From NCBI RefSeq assembly GCF_017303275.1, contig NZ_JAFKOJ010000001.1, positions 186,001 to 250,000 on the forward strand: a stretch of DNA of 64,000 nt, written 5' to 3'. The stretch comes from Bacillus sp. NTK034 (lineage in GTDB: Bacteria > Bacillota > Bacilli > Bacillales > Cytobacillaceae). Each line of letters begins with the position of its first letter. Position 1 is the first letter of the stretch. The position numbers and the translations under genes were made by a program. Shown here piece after piece: positions 16,210 to 24,874 of the stretch. The notes under the pieces were generated by a model that saw only the letters and a list, made by a program, of their open reading frames with translations, was not told the DNA's origin and made no database searches.

Positions 16210-17502
16210 ATGAAAAAGTCACTATCTTTCTTTATGATGCTGGTATTGGTGATCGGAATGCTGGCAGCTTGCGGTCCTCAGCGTGAGGCACAGCCGGAAA
16301 ACACAGATAAAGATAACGGCACAGGCGAAAACCAGGCTGAAGAGCCAAAACCTGAAAAATTAGTAGTTTGGGAAGACACAGATAAAGGCGTAGCTTTAAA
16401 GCCTGCCATTGAGTCTTTTGAAAAAGAGTATGGAATTAAAGTTGAATTTAAAGAGTTGGGCATGGCAGATAAGATCCGTGACCAATTAAGACTTGATGGA
16501 CCTGCCGGAAATGCACCTGACGTTGTTACACTTCCTCATGACCAAATTGGCCAGGTTGTAACTGAAGGTCTTCTTCAGGAAATCAAAGTAGAAGACAGCG
16601 TTCTTGATACTTTCACAGAATCATCCATCACTGCTCAAATGTTTGACGGAAAACTCTATGGTCTTCCAAAAGCAACTGAAACACCAGTTTTCATCTATAA
16701 TAAAGCATTAATGGAAAAAGCTCCTGAAACAATGGATGAGCTTTATACTCAAGCTAAAGAATTGACGACTGGCGGACAGTATGGATTCCTGGCTCTATTC
16801 GACAATTTCTATTTCGCACACGGACCTATTGCTGGCATGGGCGGATATGTTTTCAAGGAAAATGACGGTGCATTAGACCGTGAAGATGTAGGCTTAAACA
16901 ACGAAGGCGCTGTTGAAGGTGCTGAGTTCATTCAAAAATGGTACGGTGAAGGCTTATTCCCTAAAGGAATCATCGGGGAAAGCGGTGGAGCAGCAATGGA
17001 TGGCCTATTCAATGAAGGAAAAGCTGCTTCTGTTATGAATGGTCCATGGGCACTTCAAGGTATGAAGGATGCAGGAATTGAGGTTGGCGTTTCTGTAATG
17101 CCAAAGCTTCCAAACGGTGAGCCTGTTAAAACATTCATGGGTGTTAAAGGCTGGCATGTAACTGCATTCACTAAAAATCCTTATTGGGCAACAAAATTTG
17201 TTGAGCATATAACAAATGAAGAAAACTCAAAAATCCGTTTTGAGACAACTCAGGAAATCCCTCCTGTAAAATCTCTTATTGAAGACCCTGTAATTGCAGA
17301 CAATGAAGCTGCAAAAGCAGTTGCTGAGCAATCTCAATATGCTGTTCCAATGCCAAACATTCCTGAAATGGCTGAAGTTTGGGGACCAATGGCCTCCGCA
17401 CTTCAAACAATTGCAACAGGGAAAGCGGAGCCAAAAGCAGCACTTGATGATGCAGTAAAAACCATTAAAACAAACATCGAAACAAATCATCCTGCCAAGT
17501 AA
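16210..17502 (+). CDS. mdxE: Maltodextrin-binding lipoprotein of ABC transporter (MdxE-like)
   Basis: A 430-residue solute-binding lipoprotein. It has a signal peptide with lipobox LAAC (Cys21), then an acidic linker, then a family 1 extracellular binding protein fold (KLVVWEDTDKGVALKPAIES; WALQGMKDAGIEVGVSVMPK; PPVKSLIEDPVI). It captures maltose/maltodextrin outside the membrane and delivers it to the two permeases encoded next. AAAGGGGGC precedes the ATG. Two hairpins behind it would allow a higher yield than the permeases. No ATPase gene follows; MsmX-type shared ATPases normally serve such systems. Confidence 0.88.
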   Translation: MKKSLSFFMMLVLVIGMLAACGPQREAQPENTDKDNGTGENQAEEPKPEKLVVWEDTDKGVALKPAIESFEKEYGIKVEFKELGMADKIRDQLRLDGPAGNAPDVVTLPHDQIGQVVTEGLLQEIKVEDSVLDTFTESSITAQMFDGKLYGLPKATETPVFIYNKALMEKAPETMDELYTQAKELTTGGQYGFLALFDNFYFAHGPIAGMGGYVFKENDGALDREDVGLNNEGAVEGAEFIQKWYGEGLFPKGIIGESGGAAMDGLFNEGKAASVMNGPWALQGMKDAGIEVGVSVMPKLPNGEPVKTFMGVKGWHVTAFTKNPYWATKFVEHITNEENSKIRFETTQEIPPVKSLIEDPVIADNEAAKAVAEQSQYAVPMPNIPEMAEVWGPMASALQTIATGKAEPKAALDDAVKTIKTNIETNHPAK

Positions 17503-17517
17503 AGCTTGACAGACAAA

Positions 17518-17555
17518 GGGCGGTACCTCCCGGGAGGTATTGCCCATCATTTTTA
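17518..17555 (+). terminator. Intercistronic hairpin after mdxE (attenuating terminator)
   Basis: GGGC...GCCC outer stem around the self-complementary TACCTCCCGGGAGGTA (17524-17539), followed by ATCATTTTT. Strong stem with a short T tail; it likely stabilises mdxE mRNA and terminates part of the transcripts before the permease genes. Confidence 0.7.
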
Positions 17556-17568
17556 TAGAAAGAAAATA

Positions 17569-17589
17569 AAAGCGGCCAGAAGCCGCTTT
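17569..17589 (+). other. Second hairpin between mdxE and mdxF
   Basis: Perfect 8-bp stem AAAGCGGC (17569-17576) with GCCGCTTT (17582-17589), loop of 5. It lacks a continuous T tract and lies just before the operator at 17605. Confidence 0.55.
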
Positions 17590-17604
17590 CCTGTTCTTCT
17601 TAAA

Positions 17605-17618
17605 AGCAACCGCTTGCA
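17605..17618 (+). promoter_or_regulatory. LacI-type operator before mdxF
   Basis: AGCAACCGCTTGCA differs at the first base from TGCAAnCGnTTGCA and keeps the CG centre. It lies about 85 bases before the permease gene. It suggests a regulated internal promoter or a roadblock for transcription coming from mdxE. Confidence 0.55.
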
Positions 17619-17703
17619 CAAAAAACAGCCGCTATTATCTTGGAAATGAATTATACTAATAGAAAATACTTTCTCCTATAAAGAAAGGGGAGGCCACAGC
17701 CAT

Positions 17704-18987
17704 ATGGACACAGAAAAAATGACATCCAATTATGGAAGAAATGCTGCTCTATTATCCATCCTGCCTGGATTTGGACAGTTTTATAATAAACAGTTCGTAA
17801 AAGGTGCCATATTCTTAATTCTTACGGTTTCGTTCTTTGCAGCATTCTATGACACACTGAATTGGGGATTCTGGGGACTTATTACACTGGGGGAAATTCC
17901 AGTTCTGGACCACTCGATTTTTCTCCTGATCGATGGAATTATTGCACTGATTGTAACAGCTTTGGGACTTATCATATATGCATTCAATATTTATGACGCA
18001 TATAATAATGGAAAAAAGCGTGATTTGGGGCTGAAATTAAACAGTGTCAGAGAACAGTACCACAATCTCCTTGATAATGGTTTTCCATACTTAATGATAT
18101 CACCGGGATTTTTTCTCTTAGTTTTCGTAGTTATTTTTCCTATCTTATTCGTAGTTCTTCTTGCATTTACAAACTATGATCTATATCATTCTCCGCCTGC
18201 AAAACTGGTAGATTGGGTTGGCATACAAAATTTTATCGATATCTTTAAGCTGGATTTATGGAGAAAAACCTTCTTTGGCGTAATGGGCTGGACAATAGTG
18301 TGGACATTCGTAGCTACCACTTTGCAGGTGGCTCTGGGTATTTTCCTGGCAATTCTCGTTAACCAGAAGGATCTTAAAGGAAAAGCGATTATCCGAACAA
18401 TCTTCATTCTTCCTTGGGCAGTTCCTGCATTTATATCAATCCTGATTTTCTCAGGCATGTTTAATGAGACTTTCGGTGTAATTAATAAAACGATACTGGA
18501 TGCGATTGGCATCGGTCCCATTCCATGGATGACAGAGGAAAACTGGACACGTTTAGCCTTGATTTTTATTCAGTCATGGCTTGGCTTCCCATTCATTTTT
18601 GCCATGACAACAGGTGTGCTGCAGTCAATTCCGGATGAGCTTTATGAAGCTGCAACAGTTGATGGTGCAACAATTTTGCAGAAATTTTCAAAGATCACTC
18701 TGCCGCTGGTTCTTTTTGCAACGGCACCCATTATCATTACTCAGTATACATTCAACTTCAACAACTTTAATGTAATCTTCTTGTTCAATGGCGGTGGACC
18801 GGCCATTCCAGGCCAAAACGCCGGCGGTTCGGATATTCTTATATCCTGGATTTATAAACTGACAATGACTTCTGCCCAATACGGCAAAGCAGCAGCGGTA
18901 ACCATGATTCTGTCACTCATCGTCATCACTGTAGCTCTATGGCAGTTTAGAAGAACAAAATCATTCCAAGAAGAGGATTTGATGTAG
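17704..18987 (+). CDS. mdxF: Maltodextrin ABC transporter permease (MdxF/MalF type)
   Basis: A 427-residue membrane permease. The first 130 residues hold extra hydrophobic helices (LLSILPGFGQFYNKQFVKGA onwards) as in MalF-type proteins, then six core helices. The EAA loop that docks the ATPase is EAATVDGATILQKFSKITLP. With MdxG it forms the transmembrane channel for maltodextrins bound by MdxE. AAAGGGGAGG lies upstream of ATG 17704. The next permease begins 2 bases after its stop, indicating coupling. Confidence 0.88.
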   Translation: MDTEKMTSNYGRNAALLSILPGFGQFYNKQFVKGAIFLILTVSFFAAFYDTLNWGFWGLITLGEIPVLDHSIFLLIDGIIALIVTALGLIIYAFNIYDAYNNGKKRDLGLKLNSVREQYHNLLDNGFPYLMISPGFFLLVFVVIFPILFVVLLAFTNYDLYHSPPAKLVDWVGIQNFIDIFKLDLWRKTFFGVMGWTIVWTFVATTLQVALGIFLAILVNQKDLKGKAIIRTIFILPWAVPAFISILIFSGMFNETFGVINKTILDAIGIGPIPWMTEENWTRLALIFIQSWLGFPFIFAMTTGVLQSIPDELYEAATVDGATILQKFSKITLPLVLFATAPIIITQYTFNFNNFNVIFLFNGGGPAIPGQNAGGSDILISWIYKLTMTSAQYGKAAAVTMILSLIVITVALWQFRRTKSFQEEDLM

Positions 18988-18989
18988 CT

Positions 18990-19832
18990 ATGAGCATGAA
19001 GAAAAATAAAATAATCCGGCTGACTTTTTCATATGCAATCATTGCCTTAATGAGCTTTATAGTGATTTATCCGCTTTTGTGGGTAGTGGGTTCTTCCTTA
19101 AACCCAGGCCAAAGTTTGTCGGGATCCACAATGTTTCCTGAAAATCCGACCTTAGATCATTACAAATATCTTTTTGATTCAGATAAGTCCAATTATGTTA
19201 AATGGTACTGGAATTCTTTGAAAATAAGTACACTGACCATGATTTTAACCGTTATTACAGTGTCCTTCACTGCGTACTCATTTTCCCGTTACCGCTTTAT
19301 CGGAAGGAAAAATGGATTATTAACTTTCCTGATACTGCAAATGATACCTAACTTTGCAGCACTGATTGCCATTTTTGTATTAGCGACAAGAACTGGTTTA
19401 ATTGATACTCATCTTGGATTGATCCTTGTGTATGTCGGCGGACAGATTCCAATGAATACTTGGCTGATGAAGGGCTATCTCGATACGATTCCTAAAGAAC
19501 TTGATGAATCTGCGAAAATGGATGGTGCGAGCCATCTGCGTGTCTTCTGGCAAATTGTTATGCCGCTCGCAAAACCAATTGTTGCGGTAGTTGCCCTATT
19601 TTCTTTCATTGCTCCTTTTGGGGATTTCATCCTTGCCAGAATTTTATTAAGAACAGATGAAAAGTTCACAATGGCTGTAGGTTTGTATGAAATGGTGGCG
19701 AAGCAATTTGGAAATGAATTCACAAAATTTGCAGCTGGCTCTGTTTTAATTGCGATTCCGATTGCTGCACTGTTCCTTATGTTCCAAAAATACTTTGTAT
19801 CTGGTTTGACGGCAGGGGGAACAAAAGGCTAA
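18990..19832 (+). CDS. mdxG: Maltodextrin ABC transporter permease (MdxG/MalG type)
   Basis: A 280-residue permease with six helices and a canonical EAA loop, ESAKMDGASHLRVFWQIVMP. It is the second transmembrane subunit, partnering MdxF. ATG 18990 follows the mdxF stop by 2 bases; ATG 18996 (MKKNK) is an alternative start. An intergenic hairpin and the amylase gene follow in the same direction, so transcription probably continues. Confidence 0.88.
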   Translation: MSMKKNKIIRLTFSYAIIALMSFIVIYPLLWVVGSSLNPGQSLSGSTMFPENPTLDHYKYLFDSDKSNYVKWYWNSLKISTLTMILTVITVSFTAYSFSRYRFIGRKNGLLTFLILQMIPNFAALIAIFVLATRTGLIDTHLGLILVYVGGQIPMNTWLMKGYLDTIPKELDESAKMDGASHLRVFWQIVMPLAKPIVAVVALFSFIAPFGDFILARILLRTDEKFTMAVGLYEMVAKQFGNEFTKFAAGSVLIAIPIAALFLMFQKYFVSGLTAGGTKG

Positions 19833-19856
19833 TCTTAAAGGGCTGAAACTTTACTG

Positions 19857-19898
19857 GCCGCTGCAGTCTGCGAACTGGATTGCAGGTCTCTCAGCGGC
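19857..19898 (+). other. Intergenic hairpin between mdxG and the amylase gene
   Basis: GCCGCTG (19857-19863) pairs with CAGCGGC (19892-19898); an inner alternative CTGCA/TGCAG is also possible. There is no T tract, so this is probably an mRNA-processing or stability element rather than a terminator. Confidence 0.5.
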
Positions 19899-19922
19899 TT
19901 GAAAAATGAAGGAGGAGCGGCG

Positions 19923-21461
19923 ATGAAAAAAGGAATCATAACCTTCATCTTAATCCCGTTTCTTCTTTTTTATGCCCTGCCGGCAGGAGCAGCTGAAAAA
20001 GAAGAGCGTAAATGGCAAGATGAAACATTTTATTTTTTAATGGTTGACCGATTTAGCAATGGAGATCCAAACAATGACTTTAAAGTCGAGGTTCAGGACC
20101 CCAAAGCTTATCATGGCGGAGATTTTAAGGGGATTACAGAACGCCTGGATTATATTAAAGATATGGGGTTTACAGCAATTTGGCTGACTCCCGTTTTCGA
20201 TAATGAAGAGAAGGGCTATCACGGTTACTGGGTTAAAGATTTTTATAACACGGAAGAACACTTTGGCACAATGGATGAGTTCAAGCAGTTAGTCCAGGAA
20301 GCTCACAAAAGAGATATGAAAGTGATTTTGGACTTCGTAGTAAACCATGTGAGCTCCAATCACGAATGGGTTAATGACCCCGGGAAAAAGGATTGGTTCC
20401 ATGAAAAACAAGATATCATGAACTGGACGAATCAATCTGAGATTGAAAATGGCTGGATTTATGGACTCCCTGATTTGAAGCAGGAAAATCCAGAGGTGCA
20501 AAATTATTTAATTGATGCAGCAAAGTGGTGGATCGAAGAAACGGATATTGATGGATATAGACTTGATACTGTCAAGCATGTTCCAAAATCATTCTGGACC
20601 GATTTCGCCAAAAATGTAAAGTCAGTAAAAGAAGACTTTTATTTGCTTGGGGAAGTGTGGTCGGATGATCCAAAATATATTGCTGAATATGAAAAAACAG
20701 GGATTGACGGCTTTGTTGATTATCCTTTAAATGATCATTTAAGAACTGCCTTTGCAGAGCCTGGCAAGTCGTTAAGCTGGCTTTTTGCAAGCTGGGACCA
20801 AAATAAGGCATTTTATGAAAATCCCTATCTAATGGGAAGCTTCATGGATAATCATGATACTGTCAGGTTCACCAGGGATGCTATCACAAAAAATCATCAT
20901 CCGGGCCCAAGATGGAAACTTGCCTTAACATACATGTATACCACACCTGGGATTCCCATTGTCTATTATGGAAGTGAAATAGCTATGGATGGGGGTGAGG
21001 ACCCTGATAACCGCAGGCAAATGGATTTCCGAACAGATAAAGAACTGATTGATTATATCGCAAAACTTGGGGAAGTTAGGCAATTGCTGCCATCTTTAAC
21101 AAGGGGCGACATGGAACTGCTGGAGGAAAAGGACGGTTTTGCCGTTTATAAGCGGACTTACGAAGATGAAACATCGGTTATAGCGATCAATAATTCAACA
21201 AAGTCACAGAAAGCGGTACTTGATTCCACTCAATTAAAAGCAGGAAAAGAGCTTCGCGGCATGATTGCTGATGATCTCATCCGAGAAAAAGACGGTAAAT
21301 ATGAGTTAATCATTGACCGGGAAGAGGCTGAAGTATATGTTCTGGCAGAAAAATCAGGATTGAATATTCCGCTGATTGCAGCTCTCGCAGCAGTTTATTC
21401 TGCTTTTATGATTTTTATCTATCTATTATGGAAGCGGTCAAAAAAGAAGAAATCCGAGTAA
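19923..21461 (+). CDS. Secreted, C-terminally membrane-anchored alpha-amylase (GH13)
   Basis: A 512-residue GH13 enzyme. It has an N-terminal signal peptide (GIITFILIPFLLFYALPAGA, likely cut after AGA) and the barrel motifs DFVVNH, GYRLDTVKH (nucleophile Asp), LLGEVW (acid/base Glu) and FMDNHDTVRF. A hydrophobic C-terminal helix (LIAALAAVYSAFMIFIYLLW) followed by RSKKKKSE should anchor it to the outer face of the membrane. ATG 19923 follows AAGGAGG. It would cut starch to maltodextrins right beside the MdxEFG importer. Exo or endo action and products cannot be told from sequence. Confidence 0.88.
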   Translation: MKKGIITFILIPFLLFYALPAGAAEKEERKWQDETFYFLMVDRFSNGDPNNDFKVEVQDPKAYHGGDFKGITERLDYIKDMGFTAIWLTPVFDNEEKGYHGYWVKDFYNTEEHFGTMDEFKQLVQEAHKRDMKVILDFVVNHVSSNHEWVNDPGKKDWFHEKQDIMNWTNQSEIENGWIYGLPDLKQENPEVQNYLIDAAKWWIEETDIDGYRLDTVKHVPKSFWTDFAKNVKSVKEDFYLLGEVWSDDPKYIAEYEKTGIDGFVDYPLNDHLRTAFAEPGKSLSWLFASWDQNKAFYENPYLMGSFMDNHDTVRFTRDAITKNHHPGPRWKLALTYMYTTPGIPIVYYGSEIAMDGGEDPDNRRQMDFRTDKELIDYIAKLGEVRQLLPSLTRGDMELLEEKDGFAVYKRTYEDETSVIAINNSTKSQKAVLDSTQLKAGKELRGMIADDLIREKDGKYELIIDREEAEVYVLAEKSGLNIPLIAALAAVYSAFMIFIYLLWKRSKKKKSE

Positions 21462-21581
21462 TTTTGGCATTAGAGCCTCCCCTTCTTCCTATTCCTGTTA
21501 ACTGTTTAAAAAAGGAAAGAAAATCAAACCTGTTTTGATTATAATATTAATAACAGAGACCTCACGGAGAGGGTGATTCTA

Positions 21582-22628
21582 TTGGCAGTCACAATTAAAG
21601 ATGTAGCAAAGATGGCAAAAGTTGCGCCTTCTACTGTTTCAAGGGTAATTGCCAACAATCCTCGCATCAGCGAGAAAACCAAGCAAAAAGTCAGGGAGGC
21701 AATGGAGCAATTAGGATACCATCCGAATTTTATTGCCCGCAGCCTTGCAAGCCAGTCTACCCGTGCAATTGGGCTGATAATGCCCAGTTCTACGGATGTT
21801 GTATTTCAGAACCCCTTCTTTCCAACTGTCCTTAGGGGTCTGAGCGAGGGAGCTCATGAAAGGCATTATGCCCTCCATATGACAACAGGGAAAACGGATG
21901 ATGAGATTTATGAAGGTGTTGTCCAGATGGTACAGGGCGGCCGGGTAGATGGAGTGATTTTGCTATATTCAAAAGTGGAGGATAAAGTTCTGGCCTTCTT
22001 AAAGGAAAGAGATTTCCCTTTTGTTGTTATAGGCAAGCCTTTTTCAGACGAAGAAGAAATTACTTACGTAGATAATAATAATTTCCGTGCAGCCAAAGAA
22101 GTAACGGAGTACTTGATTAAGCTTGGCCATAAGCACATTGCGTTTGTCGGGGGGAACTTGAATCTAACCGTTACAGTTGAACGGCTGCTTGGCTATGAAA
22201 AAGCATTAAGGGATGCTGGCATTGAGCTGGTAAATGAATATATTGTTCATGAGGAATTCTTAAAAGAAGGAGGCCAGGAAGCTGTCAGAGGACTCAATTC
22301 CCTGAAAAAACCACCAACTGCCCTAGTGGTTGCCGACGACTTAATGGCATTGGGTGTCCTGAATACGTTGGATGAATTGGGTATAAGAGTTCCTGAAGAT
22401 ATGTCTATCATCAGCTTTAATAATGTGCTTTTGGCTGAAATGTCCAGGCCTCCCCTAACTTCTGTCGATATTAATATATTCGATCTGGGGTTTGAATCTG
22501 CACGAAGCCTCATATACAGAATTGAAAACCCGCGGGAGCCTGTAAAGCGAATTATTATTCCCCATAAAATTGTAAAACGCTGTTCATGCAGCAGTCCGAA
22601 TACTGAAGAACCACAGATTGTGTCATAA
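21582..22628 (+). CDS. malR: LacI family transcriptional regulator (MalR-like)
   Basis: About 348 residues. The N-terminal LacI helix-turn-helix (TIKDVAKMAKVAPSTVSRVI) and hinge are followed by a periplasmic-binding-like sensor domain. TTG 21582 is the likely start because GAGAGGGTGA ends 5 bases upstream, giving MAVTIKDVAK; a GTG at 21573 lies within the ribosome site. The sequence resembles MalR-type regulators of maltose/maltodextrin genes. It closes the module whose promoters carry four TGCAAnCGnTTGCA-like operators, its probable targets. Its C-terminus is Cys-containing (KRCSCSS). Confidence 0.82.
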   Translation: MAVTIKDVAKMAKVAPSTVSRVIANNPRISEKTKQKVREAMEQLGYHPNFIARSLASQSTRAIGLIMPSSTDVVFQNPFFPTVLRGLSEGAHERHYALHMTTGKTDDEIYEGVVQMVQGGRVDGVILLYSKVEDKVLAFLKERDFPFVVIGKPFSDEEEITYVDNNNFRAAKEVTEYLIKLGHKHIAFVGGNLNLTVTVERLLGYEKALRDAGIELVNEYIVHEEFLKEGGQEAVRGLNSLKKPPTALVVADDLMALGVLNTLDELGIRVPEDMSIISFNNVLLAEMSRPPLTSVDINIFDLGFESARSLIYRIENPREPVKRIIIPHKIVKRCSCSSPNTEEPQIVS

Positions 22629-22630
22629 AA

Positions 22631-22659
22631 AAAGGGAAGCCTGGGGCGGGCTTCCCTTT
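22631..22659 (+). terminator. Bidirectional terminator between malR and the SDR gene
   Basis: AAAGGGAAGC (22631-22640) pairs with GCTTCCCTTT (22650-22659); A-rich on one side and T-rich on the other. It serves the convergent genes on both strands. Confidence 0.85.
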
Positions 22660-22671
22660 CGATTTGTCTGT

Positions 22672-23541
22672 TTATCCGTTTACAATAGTACCGCCATTGA
22701 CATGGATCATCTGGCCGCTCACATAAGATGAATCATCACTGGCAAGATAGACATAGGCCGGAGCCAATTCATATGGCTGTCCTGCTCTGCCTATTGGGGT
22801 ATTTGATCCAAATTTTGATACCTTATCCGCGGTGAATGTAGACGGAATAAGCGGTGTCCAAATGGGTCCAGGAGCAACTCCATTTACGCGAATTCCCTGT
22901 CCAGCCAGCGATTTGGCCAATGAGCGTGTAAAGGAGACAATCGCACCTTTTGTTGAAGAATAGTCGATTAGCTGCTCGTTTCCTTCATAAGCTGTTATGG
23001 AAGCAGTATTGATAATTGAGCTTCCTTTTTTAAGGTGAGGAAGAACTGCTTTTGTCAGGTGGAAGAATGAAAAGATGTTTGTTCTGAATGTTTTTTCAAG
23101 CTGTTCAGCAGTGATATCAAGCAGGCTTTTTTGAGGATGCTGCTCTGCAGCATTATTAACAAGTACATCAATTTTACCAAATTTATCAAGTGTTTTCCTG
23201 ACAGCATCCTTGCAGAATGTTTCACTTCCGATATCACCGGAGATCAGCAGACAGTCCTGTCCCTCAGCCTGAATGGCCTCTTTAGTCTTTTCTGCGTCTT
23301 CATGTTCTTCCAGATAGACAATTGCCACGCTTGCTCCTTCTTTAGCAAAATAAATGGCGGCTGATTTTCCGATGCCGCTGTCTCCACCTGTTATTAAAAC
23401 AACTTTTCCTTTTAATTTATGGGACCCTTTATAATTTGGATCAACCGTTTGGGGCTCAGGCTGCATTGGTGCCTCTGTGCCGGGCTGATGTTCCTGATGC
23501 TGAGGCGGAAATTCCTGTGGATTGTTTTGAGTATTAGACAT
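22672..23541 (-). CDS. SDR family oxidoreductase (YhdF/YdaD type)
   Basis: A 289-residue short-chain dehydrogenase with a Gln/Pro-rich N-terminal tail (about 45 residues), typical of the stress-associated YhdF/YdaD/YhxC group. The NAD(P) motif is TGGDSGIGKSAA; NNAAEQ, the Ser of INTASITAYEG and the YSSTKGA catalytic Tyr/Lys are intact. GGAGGG lies upstream of ATG 23541; the frame extends to 23562 without a ribosome site. The substrate is unknown; relatives are often general-stress genes. Confidence 0.86.
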   Translation of the reverse strand: MSNTQNNPQEFPPQHQEHQPGTEAPMQPEPQTVDPNYKGSHKLKGKVVLITGGDSGIGKSAAIYFAKEGASVAIVYLEEHEDAEKTKEAIQAEGQDCLLISGDIGSETFCKDAVRKTLDKFGKIDVLVNNAAEQHPQKSLLDITAEQLEKTFRTNIFSFFHLTKAVLPHLKKGSSIINTASITAYEGNEQLIDYSSTKGAIVSFTRSLAKSLAGQGIRVNGVAPGPIWTPLIPSTFTADKVSKFGSNTPIGRAGQPYELAPAYVYLASDDSSYVSGQMIHVNGGTIVNG

Positions 23542-23661
23542 TACGAAATCCCTCCAAATCATTAATACTCTTTTAATTCCATTTTATTATGGTAAAAAAA
23601 CATGGAAATTATTTGCATAGCTTCATATAATAGATTTAAAAAAAGAGTGGGGGAACTGGAA

Positions 23662-24165
23662 TTGCAGATTCGATCAGCTGAAAAATGTGATGCAGAAGCC
23701 ATTTTGGCGCATTGCCGGAAGGCTTTTGGGGAAAGTGATTTTTTAATGACCGAAGCGGAGGAATTTAATTTAACAATTGAAGAAGAGGAAGCGTGGATTG
23801 AACAGAGCATAAGAAATGGGGATCTAATTTTATTAGCGGAAGTTGACAATGAAGTAATTGGAATGCTGAACTTTCGGCGGTCAAAAAGCAAAAAGGTGAA
23901 GCATCTGGGCTATTTCGGGATCACAATACAGGAGAAGCATTGTAATCAGGGACTGGGAAGCAAAATGATGGAGCAATTTCTGAAGTGGGCGCAAGAGGAA
24001 CCGGGTCTGGAAAAAGTATGCCTGGAAGTCTTTGCTTATAACCAAAGAGCGATTCATATGTACAAGCGATTTGGATTTCAGGAGGAAGGACGCAAAATTA
24101 AACATATTAAAAGAAATGATGGGTCTTATGCAGATGAATTATTAATGTATAAATTTTTGAAATAA
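23662..24165 (+). CDS. GNAT family N-acetyltransferase
   Basis: About 167 residues. The acetyl-CoA site region is visible as GYFGITIQEKHCNQGLGSKMM (Q/RxxGxG/A motif QGLGSK) followed by LEVFAYNQRAIHMYKRFGFQEEGR. TTG 23662 (MQIRSAEK) is preferred because GTGGGGGAAC lies just upstream; the frame is open to ATG 23602. The acceptor substrate is unknown. It stands between a divergent SDR gene and the convergent yajQ gene. Confidence 0.82.
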   Translation: MQIRSAEKCDAEAILAHCRKAFGESDFLMTEAEEFNLTIEEEEAWIEQSIRNGDLILLAEVDNEVIGMLNFRRSKSKKVKHLGYFGITIQEKHCNQGLGSKMMEQFLKWAQEEPGLEKVCLEVFAYNQRAIHMYKRFGFQEEGRKIKHIKRNDGSYADELLMYKFLK

Positions 24166-24191
24166 TATTTAGCAAACTTCCTGAATTCAAA

Positions 24192-24219
24192 AAAAGCAAA
24201 CGGATTTTCTCCGTTTGCT
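24192..24219 (-). terminator. Terminator between GNAT and yajQ
   Basis: AGCAAACGGA (24195-24204) and TCCGTTTGCT (24210-24219) form a perfect 10-bp stem. On the minus strand it is followed by T6, so it mainly serves yajQ. Confidence 0.85.
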
Positions 24220-24224
24220 TAAAC

Positions 24225-24716
24225 TTACCGATAGTTTACGAATTGAACATCTACAGTCAAATCAGCCTCTTTAACAGCTGCAATAATCTTCTGCAGGTCA
24301 TCTCGGTTTTTGCCAGTTACACGGACCTGATCATCCTGAACCTGGCTCTTCACCTTTAAACCGCTGTTTTTAATAAGGGTATTAATCTTCTTTGCATTTT
24401 CTTTATCAATTCCCTGAACAAGCTTTGCTCTTTGGCGTACTGTTCCGCCTGATGCCCCTTCAATTTTGCTGTAATCAAGATTTTTTACAGGAATGCCCCT
24501 TTTTATCAGTTTACCCAATAAAACATCTTTAAGCTGTTCCAATTTAAATTCGTCATCAGATAGAAGCACGAGCTCTTCTTTATCCAGCTTTATATCACTT
24601 TTGCTGCCTTTAAAGTCATAGCGGGTGGAGATTTCCTTCATGGCAATATTAATGGCATTGGTTACTTCAGAAAAGTCAACTTTGGATACAATATCAAATG
24701 AGCTTTCTTTAGACAT
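24225..24716 (-). CDS. yitK: YajQ family protein (YitK, nucleotide-binding UPF0234)
   Basis: A 163-residue protein starting [29 protein letters not shown], with [12 protein letters not shown] and [20 protein letters not shown]; all are signatures of the YajQ family (two ferredoxin-like domains). Homologues bind nucleotides, and in Xanthomonas bind cyclic-di-GMP. AAGGAGG lies 6 bases before the ATG. It is next to cvfB (yitL) as in B. subtilis. The role in Bacillaceae is undefined. Confidence 0.9.
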   Translation of the reverse strand: MSKESSFDIVSKVDFSEVTNAINIAMKEISTRYDFKGSKSDIKLDKEELVLLSDDEFKLEQLKDVLLGKLIKRGIPVKNLDYSKIEGASGGTVRQRAKLVQGIDKENAKKINTLIKNSGLKVKSQVQDDQVRVTGKNRDDLQKIIAAVKEADLTVDVQFVNYR

Positions 24717-24874
24717 GACAGCCTCCTTGGAGATAACAATTTAAGTTTCACTTCTTGTCCTTATTATAGTAAAATATAGCAGTTCAAACAACTTTAGGAG
24801 TTATGTGATCTTAATTGGGAAAGATTTAATATAATGAATATTTGTTTACTGGAAACCAAGAAGGAGGAAAAGGG

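Noticed and set aside
21522-21540. AATCAAA/TTTGATT inverted repeat before the LacI-family gene as an autoregulatory operator
   Set aside because: It lacks the CG centre of the other operators and may be chance in AT-rich DNA; not enough support.
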